The notes: generated from the letters alone by a model not told the origin. A stretch of DNA of 64,000 nucleotides from Paenibacillus tyrphae (GCF_027925525.1 NZ_BSDJ01000007.1:62001-126000), one strand, 5' to 3'. Positions 33,249-43,022 are shown, numbered from the stretch's first letter. Translations and numbers: made by a program.

Positions 33249-35489
33249 TTAATATCCGGCTCTTGGCGGATGATGCTCATCATACGCCGGGCCCTCCTTG
33301 GGACGAGCCTTGACCGGCAAGCGGATTTCGATCTTCGTTCCTTGCCCCTCCTCGCTGGCAATCGACATCGTACCGTCATGATTCTCAATAATCTTCATGC
33401 TCACCATCATACCAAGCCCGGTTCCCTGCTCCTTGGTCGTGTAGAAAGGCTGGCCGATGCTCGCCAGCTTCTCTGCCGGGATGCCGCAGCCTTGATCGAT
33501 GACCCGTACGGCGATCTGCCTTCCCCCGGCTTCCGCAGCCACCTGCAGGGTCAGCTTTCCCCCATTCGGCATCGCTTCGACCGCATTTTTCAATAGATTA
33601 ATAAATACTTGCTTGAGCTGGTTCTCGTCGCACTCCAGTAGAGGCAAGTCCTCCTCATATTCAGTAACGATCTCGATATTGTTCATAATCGCCTGCGCGT
33701 CGATGAGCGTAGCGACATGGCCGATCAGAGGGCGGATGTCCTGCGGACGAATTTGCGCCTCTTTCGGTTTGGACAGCACCAGCATCTCGCCAATGATTTC
33801 CTCGATCCGGTTAATTTCGGAGGAGATGATATCGAAATAATACGGCTTGTCCGACGCGTTCGATTTAAGAAGCTGAACGAAACCCTTGATCGCCGTCAGC
33901 GGATTACGGATCTCGTGCGCGATACCTGCGGCGAGTTGGCCTACAAGCGAAAGCTTTTCGGAGTGTTCCAACAGCTCCCGTGCTTTCTCGGCATCGGTAA
34001 TATCCCTTACCATCACACGGGTCGCGAACCGCCCTTCGAACCAGGTCGGAAACGAGAACACCTCCACATCAATCGGCCGGCCTCCAACCGTCATGAGCTT
34101 TTGCTTCATGGGGGCCAGAGATTGGCCGCCCTCCATCATGCGAATCCGGTTGCGCACAATCGCGTGAAAGTCGGGGTGAAGAAAATCGTAAACCGACCGG
34201 CCAAGCAGCTCCTCCGGAGCGGATGCCTCAAGCAGCTTTACCGCCGTATCGTTGGCGTAAACCCACCGGCTTGCTTGCTCGATAAATACCGCTACGGGCA
34301 ACTCCTCCACCAGCGACTTGTATTTTTCTTCGCTATGGAAAAGCTTTTCCTGCGCTTGCATTCGCTCCGAAATATCCCGCGCCACGGCCACAATGTTGCA
34401 AACGTCGCCGTGCTGGTCCCGAATAAATTTAATGGAGCTCTCGTACCAAATGTAATACCCCTGTTTATGCCGCTTTCGGAGCATATGCCGGCTCTCGTCC
34501 GAACGGGCCGCGGCGACGGATTCGGAGGCGTGCCTAAAATCCTCGGGATGAACCAGCGATTGTCCCATAACGCCGATCAATTCCTGCGGATCATACCCGA
34601 GTTGCGTATACACAGCCGGAGAAATATACTGGACGCGGCCGTTCGGCGCACAGAGCGTAATAATGTCCTGACTGTGGGACGATATCAGCTCGTACCGCCT
34701 TTGGCTTTCGCACAAATGCTCCCAAAGCTTTTTTTGTTCGGTAACGTTTTTGCTGATGCCCTGCAGCGCCGTAATCCGACCGTTCTCGACAAAAGGAATG
34801 ACGGTCACATCAAGGTTCAGGTATTGCCCCCACCGATCGATCCCAACAATGTCAAAACGCTGGGGTGCTCCTTGAGCCACCATCGCCAAGCAATCGCGAA
34901 CCTTGCCGTGCTCCGAGGCGTCGATCATCGTGCGGTAATGAAGCCGCATCTGCGCGATTTCCTCCCGCGTATAGCCTGCAAGCTTCTCGAACGCGTGATT
35001 CACATCCATATAATAACCGTCCAAGCTCAACACAAACATCGGATCGGGATGATTGTCAAACAACGAACGGTAGCGCTGTTCGTACAGCTGCCAGCGGTCG
35101 GGATTGCAAGCCGAGATATGTGCAATATAGAAAGTAAGCGCTTCATTTTGTTCGTACGAACAACGCGTCACACTAACCCAAACGGGTATGGCGTCCCCTT
35201 CCCGATGAAGGAAGCGAAGAGATCGTTCATGAGAACTCTCATCCTGGACATCGTGCGTCAATTCCTGCCAAAACTCGGCCCAGACGGCGCCATCGTCCGG
35301 ATGGCAAAGCTGGGCGACCGCCCGTTCTTTCAAACTCGGCTCCGTCTCATCCAAGAGCCGGCACAACGCCGGATTGGCCGCAAGACAGCGGCCGCCGGCA
35401 GAAACGAGAGCTATCGCATTTGGACTATACTGAAAGGTTCGGTAAAAAAGAGCATGTGAAGTGAGGTCCAAGTCCACGTCAAAGTTCAT
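33249..35489 (-). CDS. PAS-domain sensor histidine kinase
   Basis: A 746-residue cytoplasmic kinase without membrane segments. Four PAS domains fill about residues 1-510 (PNAIALVSAGGRCLAANPAL; FDNHPDPMFVLSLDGYYMDV; YISPAVYTQLGYDPQELIGV; a fourth with AVFIEQASRWVYANDTAVKL). The HisKA domain has AGIAHEIRNPLTAIKGFVQL, and the ATPase domain ends with TTKEQGTGLGMMVSMKIIE. The architecture resembles the sporulation kinases that feed Spo0F. No response regulator adjoins it, which fits that role. The ATG at 35489 has AGGAGG six bases upstream. Confidence 0.9.
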   Translation of the reverse strand: MNFDVDLDLTSHALFYRTFQYSPNAIALVSAGGRCLAANPALCRLLDETEPSLKERAVAQLCHPDDGAVWAEFWQELTHDVQDESSHERSLRFLHREGDAIPVWVSVTRCSYEQNEALTFYIAHISACNPDRWQLYEQRYRSLFDNHPDPMFVLSLDGYYMDVNHAFEKLAGYTREEIAQMRLHYRTMIDASEHGKVRDCLAMVAQGAPQRFDIVGIDRWGQYLNLDVTVIPFVENGRITALQGISKNVTEQKKLWEHLCESQRRYELISSHSQDIITLCAPNGRVQYISPAVYTQLGYDPQELIGVMGQSLVHPEDFRHASESVAAARSDESRHMLRKRHKQGYYIWYESSIKFIRDQHGDVCNIVAVARDISERMQAQEKLFHSEEKYKSLVEELPVAVFIEQASRWVYANDTAVKLLEASAPEELLGRSVYDFLHPDFHAIVRNRIRMMEGGQSLAPMKQKLMTVGGRPIDVEVFSFPTWFEGRFATRVMVRDITDAEKARELLEHSEKLSLVGQLAAGIAHEIRNPLTAIKGFVQLLKSNASDKPYYFDIISSEINRIEEIIGEMLVLSKPKEAQIRPQDIRPLIGHVATLIDAQAIMNNIEIVTEYEEDLPLLECDENQLKQVFINLLKNAVEAMPNGGKLTLQVAAEAGGRQIAVRVIDQGCGIPAEKLASIGQPFYTTKEQGTGLGMMVSMKIIENHDGTMSIASEEGQGTKIEIRLPVKARPKEGPAYDEHHPPRAGY

Positions 35490-35618
35490 GCGTGCCTCCT
35501 GTTTCGAGCCTGCAGTTATCAGAAATGATCGATAATCGAGAGGCACCCGACCGTTGCGGGCTGCCATGTCCTATTAGTTAACATTCTATGGAAAAGTAGT
35601 TTCTCCTCCCGTTTTCAC

Positions 35619-35672
35619 AAAAAAAAGAACAAGACCGCGAACGCTCCGTTTCGGAACGTTGCGTCCTTGTTC
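35619..35672 (-). terminator. Terminator of the nucleoside importer operon
   Basis: GAACAAG and CTTGTTC close a long stem (GAACGCTCCG/CGGAACGTT inside), with eight T residues on the minus strand. Confidence 0.85.
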
Positions 35673-35681
35673 GCAAAAAAA

Positions 35682-36644
35682 TTATCGTTTGCCAGGTTCG
35701 TAAGGCTCGCCAAGTGAAGCGGGCGGCACTGCCCGGCCTACGGCGCCGGCAAGCACCAGAATCGTCAGCACGTAAGGCAGCATGAAGAGGAACTCCATCG
35801 GAATGCTCTTGGCAAAATCGAACAGCTGCACGAAGTTGCGAAGCGCTTGAGCAAAGCCGAAGAAGAGCGCGGCGCCCAACACGCCGACCGGGTGCCATTT
35901 GCCAAAGATCATCGCCGCAAGAGCGATAAACCCTTGACCGGAAATCGTATTATGCGAAAAGCTGCTCGTCGTTGTCAGCGTAATCGTCGCCCCGCCAAGT
36001 CCGGCAAGCGCTCCGCTGATCATAACGCCGATATACCGGTAACGGGAGACGCGGATACCCATCGTATCAGCCGCGCTCGGATGCTCCCCTACCGATCGCA
36101 AACGCAAGCCGAACGGCGTTTTGTAGATGACGTAATAGGTCACGGCCACCAAAATGAGCGCCAGGTACGTCGTCGGATAAGCTTTAAAGAAGGCCTCGCC
36201 GATCAGCGGGATCGAAGACAACCCGGGTATTGCCACTTTAGTGAATACCGCATTCAGCGTTTCCGTTTGTCCCGACCCTTCGAAAAGAATTTTGACCAGA
36301 TAGACCGTAAGCCCGGCCGCCAAAAAGTTGATGACGACGCCGCTGACGACTTGGTTCGCATTAAACGTGACCGTCGCGACGGCATGAATCAGGGAGAAGG
36401 CGACTCCGAATATAATAGCGGCGATCAGGCCAATCCACGGTGCCGCTCCATCCATCCCCGCCTTCTCGGCGAAATGCGTGGCAATGGCGGCGGCGAATGC
36501 GCCGGATACCATCAGCCCTTCCAGGCCGATGTTGACAATGCCCGACCGCTCCGAGAAAATACCGCCCAAGGCGGCAAAGATCAGCGCAGTGGAAAATACC
36601 AGCGTCGTGTTGATCAGCTCGCCGAAGATATTCAATGCATCCAT
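35682..36644 (-). CDS. nupQ: Nucleoside ABC transporter permease (NupQ-like)
   Basis: A 320-residue permease with about eight to nine membrane helices of the BPD_transp_2 family (VNIGLEGLMVSGAFAAAIAT, then VGEHPSAADTMGIRVSRYRY). It is the second permease of a BMP-type nucleoside importer and corresponds to B. subtilis NupQ. The stop codon of nupP directly adjoins its ATG, with AGGAGG overlapping the end of nupP. The symbol rests on family and gene order rather than on a sequence match. Confidence 0.9.
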   Translation of the reverse strand: MDALNIFGELINTTLVFSTALIFAALGGIFSERSGIVNIGLEGLMVSGAFAAAIATHFAEKAGMDGAAPWIGLIAAIIFGVAFSLIHAVATVTFNANQVVSGVVINFLAAGLTVYLVKILFEGSGQTETLNAVFTKVAIPGLSSIPLIGEAFFKAYPTTYLALILVAVTYYVIYKTPFGLRLRSVGEHPSAADTMGIRVSRYRYIGVMISGALAGLGGATITLTTTSSFSHNTISGQGFIALAAMIFGKWHPVGVLGAALFFGFAQALRNFVQLFDFAKSIPMEFLFMLPYVLTILVLAGAVGRAVPPASLGEPYEPGKR

Positions 36645-37721
36645 CTAAGCCGCCTCCTCTTTTTTCCGTTTGGCGTATATCGGGAGCAGTACCCAACGCA
36701 CGATACCGTGAGTGGCTACGAAGAAAATGACCGAGCCGATAACGACGCGGATGATTTCCGGCGGAACGTCCGCAGCGAAGCTCATCCCGGCGGACCCGTA
36801 CGTTAGCGAGCCGAACAACACGGCCGCCAGCACGACGCCAAGCGGAGTATTGCCGCCCAGCAGCGCTACCGCAACCCCGTCGAAGCCGTAGCCCGGCGAA
36901 GCGGCCATCACCGTTTGGTAATGGAACACGCCCAGCACATCGACGACGCCGGCCAGTCCGGCAAAAATACCGCTGATAAACATCGATTTGATGATATTGC
37001 GGTTCACGTTCATTCCCGCATAGCGGGCGGCGTGCGGGTTATGTCCGACGGCGCGCAGCTCATAGCCTTGCTTCGTCTTCCACAGCAGCACGTAGAATAC
37101 CGTCGCTGCCGCCAAGGCAATGAACGTGCCCCAGTGCATCCGGGCGTTGCCCATCATTTCGGACAGCCAGCCGAACGAGAGCGAGGCCGAATCCTGTGTC
37201 GGGTACGAACGCTGTTGTCCCGGCTGCAGCAGAAATTGATTGACCACATAGTTGGACAAAAACAGCGCAATCCAGTTCAGCATAATCGTTGTGATAACTT
37301 CGTTCACGCCGCGCTTCGCCTTCAAATAACCGGCAATCGCGCCCCACAGCCCGCCAACCAGCGCGCCGGCTACAACGGCAAGCGGCACATGGATAAACCA
37401 AGGCATCTGCAGCTTGATCCCGATGACGGAGGCTGTGGTCATGCCCATCATGAACTGTCCTTCGCCACCAATATTGAACAACCCGGTCCGGAATGCAAAA
37501 GCAACGGACAGTCCCGTCAAAATAAGCGGAGTAATTTCGCGGATCGTCTCACCGAAATCGTAAGGGTCTCCGAATACTTTGCTCACCAGCGCGCCATAGG
37601 CGGTTAGCGGATTGTAGCCGCCGGCCAGCATCACCAGCGCTCCGAAGAGCAGTCCCATCAAAATCGCGACAAGCGGGACCAACGCCGAATCTTTGGTTAC
37701 GATTTTAATCAATTTATCCAT
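36645..37721 (-). CDS. nupP: Nucleoside ABC transporter permease (NupP-like)
   Basis: A 358-residue permease of the BPD_transp_2 family (NIGGEGQFMMGMTTASVIGI; AVGHNPHAARYAGMNVNRNI). It pairs with the NupQ-like permease. The ATG at 37721 has AAGGAGGG seven bases upstream and overlaps the end of the ATPase gene by 8 bases; the in-frame ATG at 37742 is less well placed. Confidence 0.9.
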   Translation of the reverse strand: MDKLIKIVTKDSALVPLVAILMGLLFGALVMLAGGYNPLTAYGALVSKVFGDPYDFGETIREITPLILTGLSVAFAFRTGLFNIGGEGQFMMGMTTASVIGIKLQMPWFIHVPLAVVAGALVGGLWGAIAGYLKAKRGVNEVITTIMLNWIALFLSNYVVNQFLLQPGQQRSYPTQDSASLSFGWLSEMMGNARMHWGTFIALAAATVFYVLLWKTKQGYELRAVGHNPHAARYAGMNVNRNIIKSMFISGIFAGLAGVVDVLGVFHYQTVMAASPGYGFDGVAVALLGGNTPLGVVLAAVLFGSLTYGSAGMSFAADVPPEIIRVVIGSVIFFVATHGIVRWVLLPIYAKRKKEEAA

Positions 37722-39252
37722 GGTCGGTCCCTCCTTGTCCATGTCCGCCGGCCATCAGCAGCCCCAACTCTTCTTCATTCGTCGTTTCGGGGTCCACCTC
37801 GCCGACAATCTGGCCGCTGTGAATGACTGCAATCCGGTCGGATACGTTCCGGATCTCATCCAGCTCGAACGAGATCAGCAGCACGGCTTTCCCTTGGTCT
37901 CTGGCTTCGATCAGCTTGCGGTGCACGAATTCGATGGCGCCGACGTCCAGCCCCCGGGTCGGCTGCGCCGCGATCAGCAGCTCGGGATCTTTGTCCAGCT
38001 CGCGGGCGATGATCGCCTTCTGCTGGTTCCCGCCCGACAGCGCGCGCGCCTTCGTATGGATGCTTGGCGTACGCACGTCGAACTCGCTAATCAGCCGCTG
38101 TGCCTGCGTCTCAATCGCCTCGCTGTTCAAAAAGCCGCCACGGTTATACTTCGGCAGGTAATACGTCTCCAATACCATATTCTCGCTCATCGGGAAGTCC
38201 AGCACGAGTCCGTGTTTATGCCGATCCTCCGGAATATGCGATACGCCGGCTTCGGAGACGAACCGCGGAGACCGGTTGGTCAGCGGCTTGTCCTTCAGTA
38301 TGATCTCTCCGCTGTCCACGGAACGCAGCCCCGTCAACGCCTCGATCAGCTCGCTTTGTCCGTTTCCGTCTACACCCGCGAGTCCGAGAATCTCTCCGGC
38401 CCGTACCTCGAGCGAGAGGCTGTTCAACGCGGGAAGGTTCCGGTTATCCTTAACCGACAGGCCGCGGATCTGCAGCACCGGAGCTCCCGGCGCAGCCTTG
38501 GTCTTATTAACCTTGAACGTAACGCTGCGCCCGACCATCTTCTCGGCAAGCTGCTGCGGATTCGTTTCGGTAACCTTCACCGAATCGATAACCTTGCCGC
38601 GCCGGATAATCGTGCAGGTATCGGCAATCGCCATAATTTCCTTCAGTTTATGTGTAATCAGAATGATGGATTTCCCTTCGGCGGCGAGCCGGCGCAAAAT
38701 ATCCATCAGCTCCTGAATTTCTTGCGGCGTAAGCACGGCGGTCGGTTCGTCGAAAATCAGGATGTCCGCTCCGCGATACAGCGTTTTCAAAATCTCGACA
38801 CGCTGCTGCATCCCAACGGAGATATCTTCTATTTTTGCTTTCGGATCGACCATCAGGCCGTACTGCTCCGAGATGTTTCTGACCTTCTCGTTCGCTTCTT
38901 TATAATTGATGGAAGCGCCCTTCCGGGGCTCGCTACCGAGAATAATGTTTTCCGTCACGGTGAACGGCTGTACGAGCTTGAAATGCTGATGCACCATGCC
39001 GATCCCCAGCTCGATCGCCTTCGTCGGGCTGTCGATAGCGGCTTTGCTGCCCTTCACCCAGATCTCGCCCTCGTCCGGCTGGTACAGACCGAACAAAATG
39101 TTCATCAGCGTCGATTTGCCTGCTCCGTTCTCGCCCAGCAGCGCATGGATCTCTCCCTTGCGCAGCTTCAAGCTGATGGAGTCGTTGGCCGTAATGCCGG
39201 GAAAACGCTTCGTAATCCCTCGCAGCTCGACCATCATGTCGGGTGAACTCAT
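37714..39252 (-). CDS. nupO: Nucleoside ABC transporter ATPase (NupO-like)
   Basis: A 512-residue ATPase with two fused nucleotide-binding domains. The first has Walker A LLGENGAGKSTLMNILFGLY, a signature in ISVGMQQRVEILK and Walker B ILIFDEPTAVL. The second has the Walker A variant LAGVDGNGQSELIEALTGLR, which lacks the Lys-Ser/Thr, the signature ALSGGNQQKAIIARELD and Walker B LLIAAQPTRGLD. The degenerate second site is normal for RbsA/NupO proteins. The ATG at 39252 has GGGGAGGG upstream. Confidence 0.92.
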   Translation of the reverse strand: MSSPDMMVELRGITKRFPGITANDSISLKLRKGEIHALLGENGAGKSTLMNILFGLYQPDEGEIWVKGSKAAIDSPTKAIELGIGMVHQHFKLVQPFTVTENIILGSEPRKGASINYKEANEKVRNISEQYGLMVDPKAKIEDISVGMQQRVEILKTLYRGADILIFDEPTAVLTPQEIQELMDILRRLAAEGKSIILITHKLKEIMAIADTCTIIRRGKVIDSVKVTETNPQQLAEKMVGRSVTFKVNKTKAAPGAPVLQIRGLSVKDNRNLPALNSLSLEVRAGEILGLAGVDGNGQSELIEALTGLRSVDSGEIILKDKPLTNRSPRFVSEAGVSHIPEDRHKHGLVLDFPMSENMVLETYYLPKYNRGGFLNSEAIETQAQRLISEFDVRTPSIHTKARALSGGNQQKAIIARELDKDPELLIAAQPTRGLDVGAIEFVHRKLIEARDQGKAVLLISFELDEIRNVSDRIAVIHSGQIVGEVDPETTNEEELGLLMAGGHGQGGTDHG

Positions 39253-39303
39253 GAGCTTCCCTCCCCGCAAAATGTACAAGTCAATTCAAGGTGCAAATCA
39301 AAC

Positions 39304-39332
39304 GACAAGGCCGGTGGGTCACCAGCCTTGTC
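39304..39332 (-). terminator. Attenuator between binding-protein and ATPase genes
   Basis: GACAAGGC and GCCTTGTC, extended by GGTG/CACC, make a 13-bp stem with one wobble around a short loop, with a weak T-rich run on the minus strand. It probably lets only part of the transcripts pass into the transporter genes. Confidence 0.6.
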
Positions 39333-39342
39333 GAATTGGAAT

Positions 39343-40401
39343 TTATTTTTCCGGAACTTTGATTTCGCCTTTGACGATCTTTTCTTTATATTCGTCTACT
39401 TTCTTCAACACGTCGGCCGGTACGTTCTTCTTGGAAGTGTCCGGCAAGCCTACGCCGTCGTCTTTGAGACCGAGGACAACGTTTTTGCCGCCTTGGAATT
39501 TGCCGTCAATTACGTCCATGGTCACGCGTTTCACTGCTTGGTCAACACGTTTCACCATCGAGGTCAGCGTCACATCGTCTCCGAATTCAAGCGATTGGTC
39601 CTTGTCGACGCCGATGACCCATACTTTTTTGCCTGCTTTGACACGGTCTTTCGCTTCGTTGAACACGCCGTTGCCCGTTGCGCCGGCCGCATGGAAAATG
39701 ATGTCCGCGCCGTCGTTATACATCGTTGCCGCAGCGGCTTTGCCCAAGTCCGGCTTGTCGAAAGCAGCCGCATAGATAATGTTTACTTTCGCGTTCGGAT
39801 TTACCGCCGCAACCCCTGCCTTAAAGCCTACTTCGAAACGCTTGACGACCGGAATTTCGAGGCCGCCGACGAAGCCGACTTTGTTTGTTTTGGTCATCAG
39901 ACCGGCAACGACGCCGGTCAGGTAGGAACCCTCCTGCTCCGCAAACGTTACGGATTCGACGTTCGGCCCTTCCACGACGTTATCGATGATCGCAAAGTTC
40001 GATTTCGGGTTTTGCGCCGCAACCGTCTTAATCGCGTCGCCCATCAGGAACCCGATCCCCCAGGTCAGATTGTAGTTGTCTTTCACGTATTGATTGAGGT
40101 TAGGAATAAAGTCCGCGTCGCTTTTGCTTTGCAGGTATTTCACATTGGCGCCGGTTTCTTTCTTAATTTCGTTCAAGCCTTCCCACGCGCTTTGGTTAAA
40201 GGACTTGTCGTTTACGCCGCCGATGTCGGTAACCATGCCGATGTTAAATTTTTCCCCTTTTTTGCTGGCTCCCGCTGAGGACTCCGAAGGCTTGGAGCTG
40301 CCATTGGCCGCATCTTGCGGCGCCGGCTTCGTTCCGCATCCGCTCAGGACGAGCGTAGCCGCGAGCATAAGGCCTGCCGTCGATTTGAACCATGTTTTCA
40401 T
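39343..40401 (-). CDS. nupN: BMP-family nucleoside-binding lipoprotein
   Basis: A 352-residue lipoprotein with the lipobox VLSGC (Cys22) and a Ser/Gly-rich linker, then the Bmp domain: MVTDIGGVNDKSFNQSAWEG (the DKSFN motif binds the ribose), FAEQEGSYLTGVVAGLM, GADIIFHAAGATGNGVF and VIGVDKDQS. It captures purine nucleosides for the importer encoded downstream and corresponds to B. subtilis NupN (symbol by family and order). The SLH-anchored 5'-nucleotidase elsewhere in the window could supply its ligand. Confidence 0.92.
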   Translation of the reverse strand: MKTWFKSTAGLMLAATLVLSGCGTKPAPQDAANGSSKPSESSAGASKKGEKFNIGMVTDIGGVNDKSFNQSAWEGLNEIKKETGANVKYLQSKSDADFIPNLNQYVKDNYNLTWGIGFLMGDAIKTVAAQNPKSNFAIIDNVVEGPNVESVTFAEQEGSYLTGVVAGLMTKTNKVGFVGGLEIPVVKRFEVGFKAGVAAVNPNAKVNIIYAAAFDKPDLGKAAAATMYNDGADIIFHAAGATGNGVFNEAKDRVKAGKKVWVIGVDKDQSLEFGDDVTLTSMVKRVDQAVKRVTMDVIDGKFQGGKNVVLGLKDDGVGLPDTSKKNVPADVLKKVDEYKEKIVKGEIKVPEK

Positions 40402-40654
40402 TTTTTGTTTACCCCTTCCATGTATCTGTATGTAAGCGTTAAAATAAGTTCTGTAGCAATCTCCATTATAATGGTTTTATTTAACCATCGTCCATATGTT
40501 TCTGAACAAAATTTCAAAAAAAACGCAGATTTTGTTACAATTCTGCGCCTGATGTCGTTTTTCCATTAGAATAACTTTCTTTACAATTGTAGAAAGCCGC
40601 AGGCCTGCAATGATATAATGAAAAATAGCGACGAGTATTAGGAGGGATGCGTTC

Positions 40655-41140
40655 ATGTTCCAGTTCGGCGCGCTTCATCTGCAGGCGGTATCGGGCATCG
40701 GCATGGCAGCCATGGCGCTGCTTGCGATATTCGTTCGGACGCGGGCCAGCCGCAAGCCGGTCTCCCCGGCGAAAATCGTCATGCCGCCCATCGGCATGAG
40801 CACCGGCTTTCTCATGTTTGCCGTACCAACTTTCCGGATCCCTGCGCTGTGGGCGCTGCTTGCCTTGGCCGCGGGGCTGTTATTGTTCTCTTACCCGCTT
40901 ATCCGCAGCTCCAAACTGGAGCTTCGCGGCGGTGATGTGTACGTTAACCAGTCCAAATCGTTTATGTTCGTGCTGCTCGGGCTCCTCGCCCTGCGCCTGG
41001 CGCTGCACAGCTACATCGAGCAATATATATCGATTCCGCAGACAGGAGCGCTCTTCTTCCTTCTGGCTTTCGGAATGATCGTTCCTTGGCGGGCCGCCAT
41101 GCTTCTTCAGTACCGCAAGCTGCGGCGGGCAGCCGCTTAA
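40655..41140 (+). CDS. CcdC-family membrane protein
   Basis: A 161-residue membrane protein with about five hydrophobic helices (for example VSGIGMAAMALLAIFV and SFMFVLLGLLALRLALHSYI). It matches the CcdC family (KIVMPPIGMSTGFLMFAVP is typical), linked by name to cytochrome c biogenesis but without a proven biochemical role. It stands alone, preceded by GGAGGG and a TATAAT, and followed by a terminator. Confidence 0.85.
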   Translation: MFQFGALHLQAVSGIGMAAMALLAIFVRTRASRKPVSPAKIVMPPIGMSTGFLMFAVPTFRIPALWALLALAAGLLLFSYPLIRSSKLELRGGDVYVNQSKSFMFVLLGLLALRLALHSYIEQYISIPQTGALFFLLAFGMIVPWRAAMLLQYRKLRRAAA

Positions 41141-41159
41141 CAGGTCTACGGTCCATGAG

Positions 41160-41196
41160 AAAAGGCAGCTCTTCGCAACGAAGAACTGCCTTGTTT
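41160..41196. terminator. Bidirectional terminator
   Basis: AAGGCAG, CTCTTCG and their complements CGAAGAA, CTGCCTT form a stem around a 3-base loop. It serves the CcdC gene and the convergent oxidoreductase gene. Confidence 0.8.
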
Positions 41197-41201
41197 CGTT
41201 A

Positions 41202-42221
41202 TTACAGCCTGACGACCTGGCCTGTAGCCTGCGATTCGAACGCCGCCAAAATCACCTGCAGCGAACGCATGCCTTCTTCCCCGGAAATGCTCGGCGGGGT
41301 TTTCGTCACGATCGATTCCACGAACGCATCGATCACGCCGCTGACCGTCTGCTTCTCGTTGGTCGCAATGGCGCCCACCTTATGCCGCTCGATCGAACCG
41401 TTGCGGAGCTCCACGATAATTTGATCATCTGGATGCGTATCAATTTTCATGATGCCGTTCTCGCACCAGAGCACTGTGCCGTTGTCCCCGCCTTGGTAAT
41501 AGGTCCAGCTTGCCACAAGCGTACCGATGACACCGCTCTTCATGCGAAGCACGCAAACCGCGTTATCGTCTACGTCCGTTCCCGCTTTGTCGAGCGTGCC
41601 GATGAAGCCGGCGACATCCGCCACTTCGTCATCGAGCAGCCAGCGGATCAGGTCGGATTTGTGTACGCCCAGATCGCCCATGGCGCCCATAATCGCTTCA
41701 TCCTTGCGGAAAAACCAGCTATCCCGGCCGTCGACGCTCCAGCTTTCCGGCCCCGGGTGTCCAAATGAAGTACGGAACGTCAGCACTTTGCCGAGAGCGC
41801 CCGCGTTCAAAATCTGCTTGGCCTTCATATGGTGAGGCATCAGCCGCTGGTTGTGGCCGACCATCAAATAAACGCCGTTCTCCTTCGCCGCTTCGATCAT
41901 CGCCAGCGCTTCTTCTTCCGACGCAGCCATCGGCTTTTCGACCAGCACATGCGCGCCAGCCTTCGCTGCCGCAATCGATACCGGAGCATGGAGTGCATTC
42001 GGGGTACACACACTCACCGCATCGGGTTTTACCTCGCGCAGCAGCGTTTCATAATCAGTGTAAGCTTTTGCCCCGTATTGTCCAGCGTAATGCTCGGCTC
42101 TCTCCTGAACCGGATCGCAAAAAGCGACCAGCTCCACATGGGGATTTGCGGCGTACTCGGGAATGTGACGGTGTTTGGAAATCGCGCCGCAGCCGATCAC
42201 GGCCACTCTCAATTTGCTCAT
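41202..42221 (-). CDS. Gfo/Idh/MocA-family oxidoreductase
   Basis: A 339-residue NAD(P)-dependent sugar or inositol-type dehydrogenase. The N-terminal Rossmann domain begins RVAVIGCGAISKHRHIPEYA, with the catalytic EKPMAASEEEA following; the C-terminal alpha/beta domain has GALGKVLTFRTSFGHPGPES and GAMGDLGVHKSDLIRWLLDD. It follows the isomerase gene in the same operon with 27 bases between them. Together with the divergent AraC regulator they probably form a small catabolic unit. Substrate undetermined. Confidence 0.92.
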   Translation of the reverse strand: MSKLRVAVIGCGAISKHRHIPEYAANPHVELVAFCDPVQERAEHYAGQYGAKAYTDYETLLREVKPDAVSVCTPNALHAPVSIAAAKAGAHVLVEKPMAASEEEALAMIEAAKENGVYLMVGHNQRLMPHHMKAKQILNAGALGKVLTFRTSFGHPGPESWSVDGRDSWFFRKDEAIMGAMGDLGVHKSDLIRWLLDDEVADVAGFIGTLDKAGTDVDDNAVCVLRMKSGVIGTLVASWTYYQGGDNGTVLWCENGIMKIDTHPDDQIIVELRNGSIERHKVGAIATNEKQTVSGVIDAFVESIVTKTPPSISGEEGMRSLQVILAAFESQATGQVVRL

Positions 42222-42248
42222 GGATTTCAGGCTCCTTCGGTTTGTTAA

Positions 42249-43022
42249 TTAAATTTGTTGCAAATAGTTCGTTTTCACCCACTGCAAGCTGTTCGCTACG
42301 CTTTGCAGCGGAGGCTTCTGGCATACGTCCTGCTCGACGACGAGCCACTCTACTCCTGCTTCGGAGGCGGCGGCGATGACCTTAGGCAGGTCGACGACCC
42401 CTAAGCCGAGCTCAAGCGTCTTCATCTGCCCGTTGTCGTCTTTGCCGAAATCTTTCAAGTGCAGCAGCGGCAGTCGGCCCGCGTATTTCGGAATATAGGC
42501 CAGCGGGTCCTGTCCGGCAAACTGCACCCAGCAGACGTCCATTTCGACCTGCACCGCTTCGGGAGAAGTCGTTTCGTACATCGCATCGAACACATAAGAG
42601 CTGTCGACGTTCATCTCGAATTCGAAAGCATGATTGTGATAGGCAAAAATAAGCCCCTGCTTGCGCACTTCCGTTCCCGCTTCCTGCAGAAAAGCAAACA
42701 GCGATTTCCAATCTTCTTCAGTACGGCGGTCTTCTTCGGCCACATAAGGGCAAATCAAATATTGTCCGCCGATCGTTTTTAAATAATCGATTTGGCCCTG
42801 CAGATCGTCCCGCAGCTGCTGCAAGCCGACATGGCTGCCAATCGCTTTAATTCCAAGCTCCTGAAGCAAATCTCTCAGCTCTTCCTTCGCCAAACCGCCG
42901 TATCCGGCAAATTCGACGCCTTCGTAGCCAAGCTCCGCCACTTTCCTCAACGTGCCGCGAAAATCGGCGGCGGTTTCATCCCGCAATGTGTAAAGCTGAA
43001 GCCCAATGCCCATTCTTCTCAT
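42249..43022 (-). CDS. Sugar phosphate isomerase/epimerase, TIM barrel
   Basis: A 257-residue xylose-isomerase-like TIM barrel protein (GIGLQLYTLRDETAADFRGT at the N-terminus; LIFAYHNHAFEFEMNVDSSY; VQVEMDVCWVQFAGQDPLAY; LPLLHLKDFG). The Glu, His and Asp residues at the ends of the strands form the usual metal site. I chose the ATG at 43022, eight bases from GGGAG; an in-frame GTG at 43031 is too close to it. It would act on the same sugar as the adjacent oxidoreductase. Confidence 0.9.
   Translation of the reverse strand: MRRMGIGLQLYTLRDETAADFRGTLRKVAELGYEGVEFAGYGGLAKEELRDLLQELGIKAIGSHVGLQQLRDDLQGQIDYLKTIGGQYLICPYVAEEDRRTEEDWKSLFAFLQEAGTEVRKQGLIFAYHNHAFEFEMNVDSSYVFDAMYETTSPEAVQVEMDVCWVQFAGQDPLAYIPKYAGRLPLLHLKDFGKDDNGQMKTLELGLGVVDLPKVIAAASEAGVEWLVVEQDVCQKPPLQSVANSLQWVKTNYLQQI

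Noticed and set aside
33717-35459. A 580-residue frame antisense to the PAS kinase gene
   Set aside because: No recognisable domain; the kinase on the other strand has all its motifs.
40441-40510. Inverted repeat ATGGTT/AACCAT near the nucleoside-importer promoter considered as a CodY or purine-control site
   Set aside because: Arms only six bases; no match to the CodY box or a purine riboswitch core.
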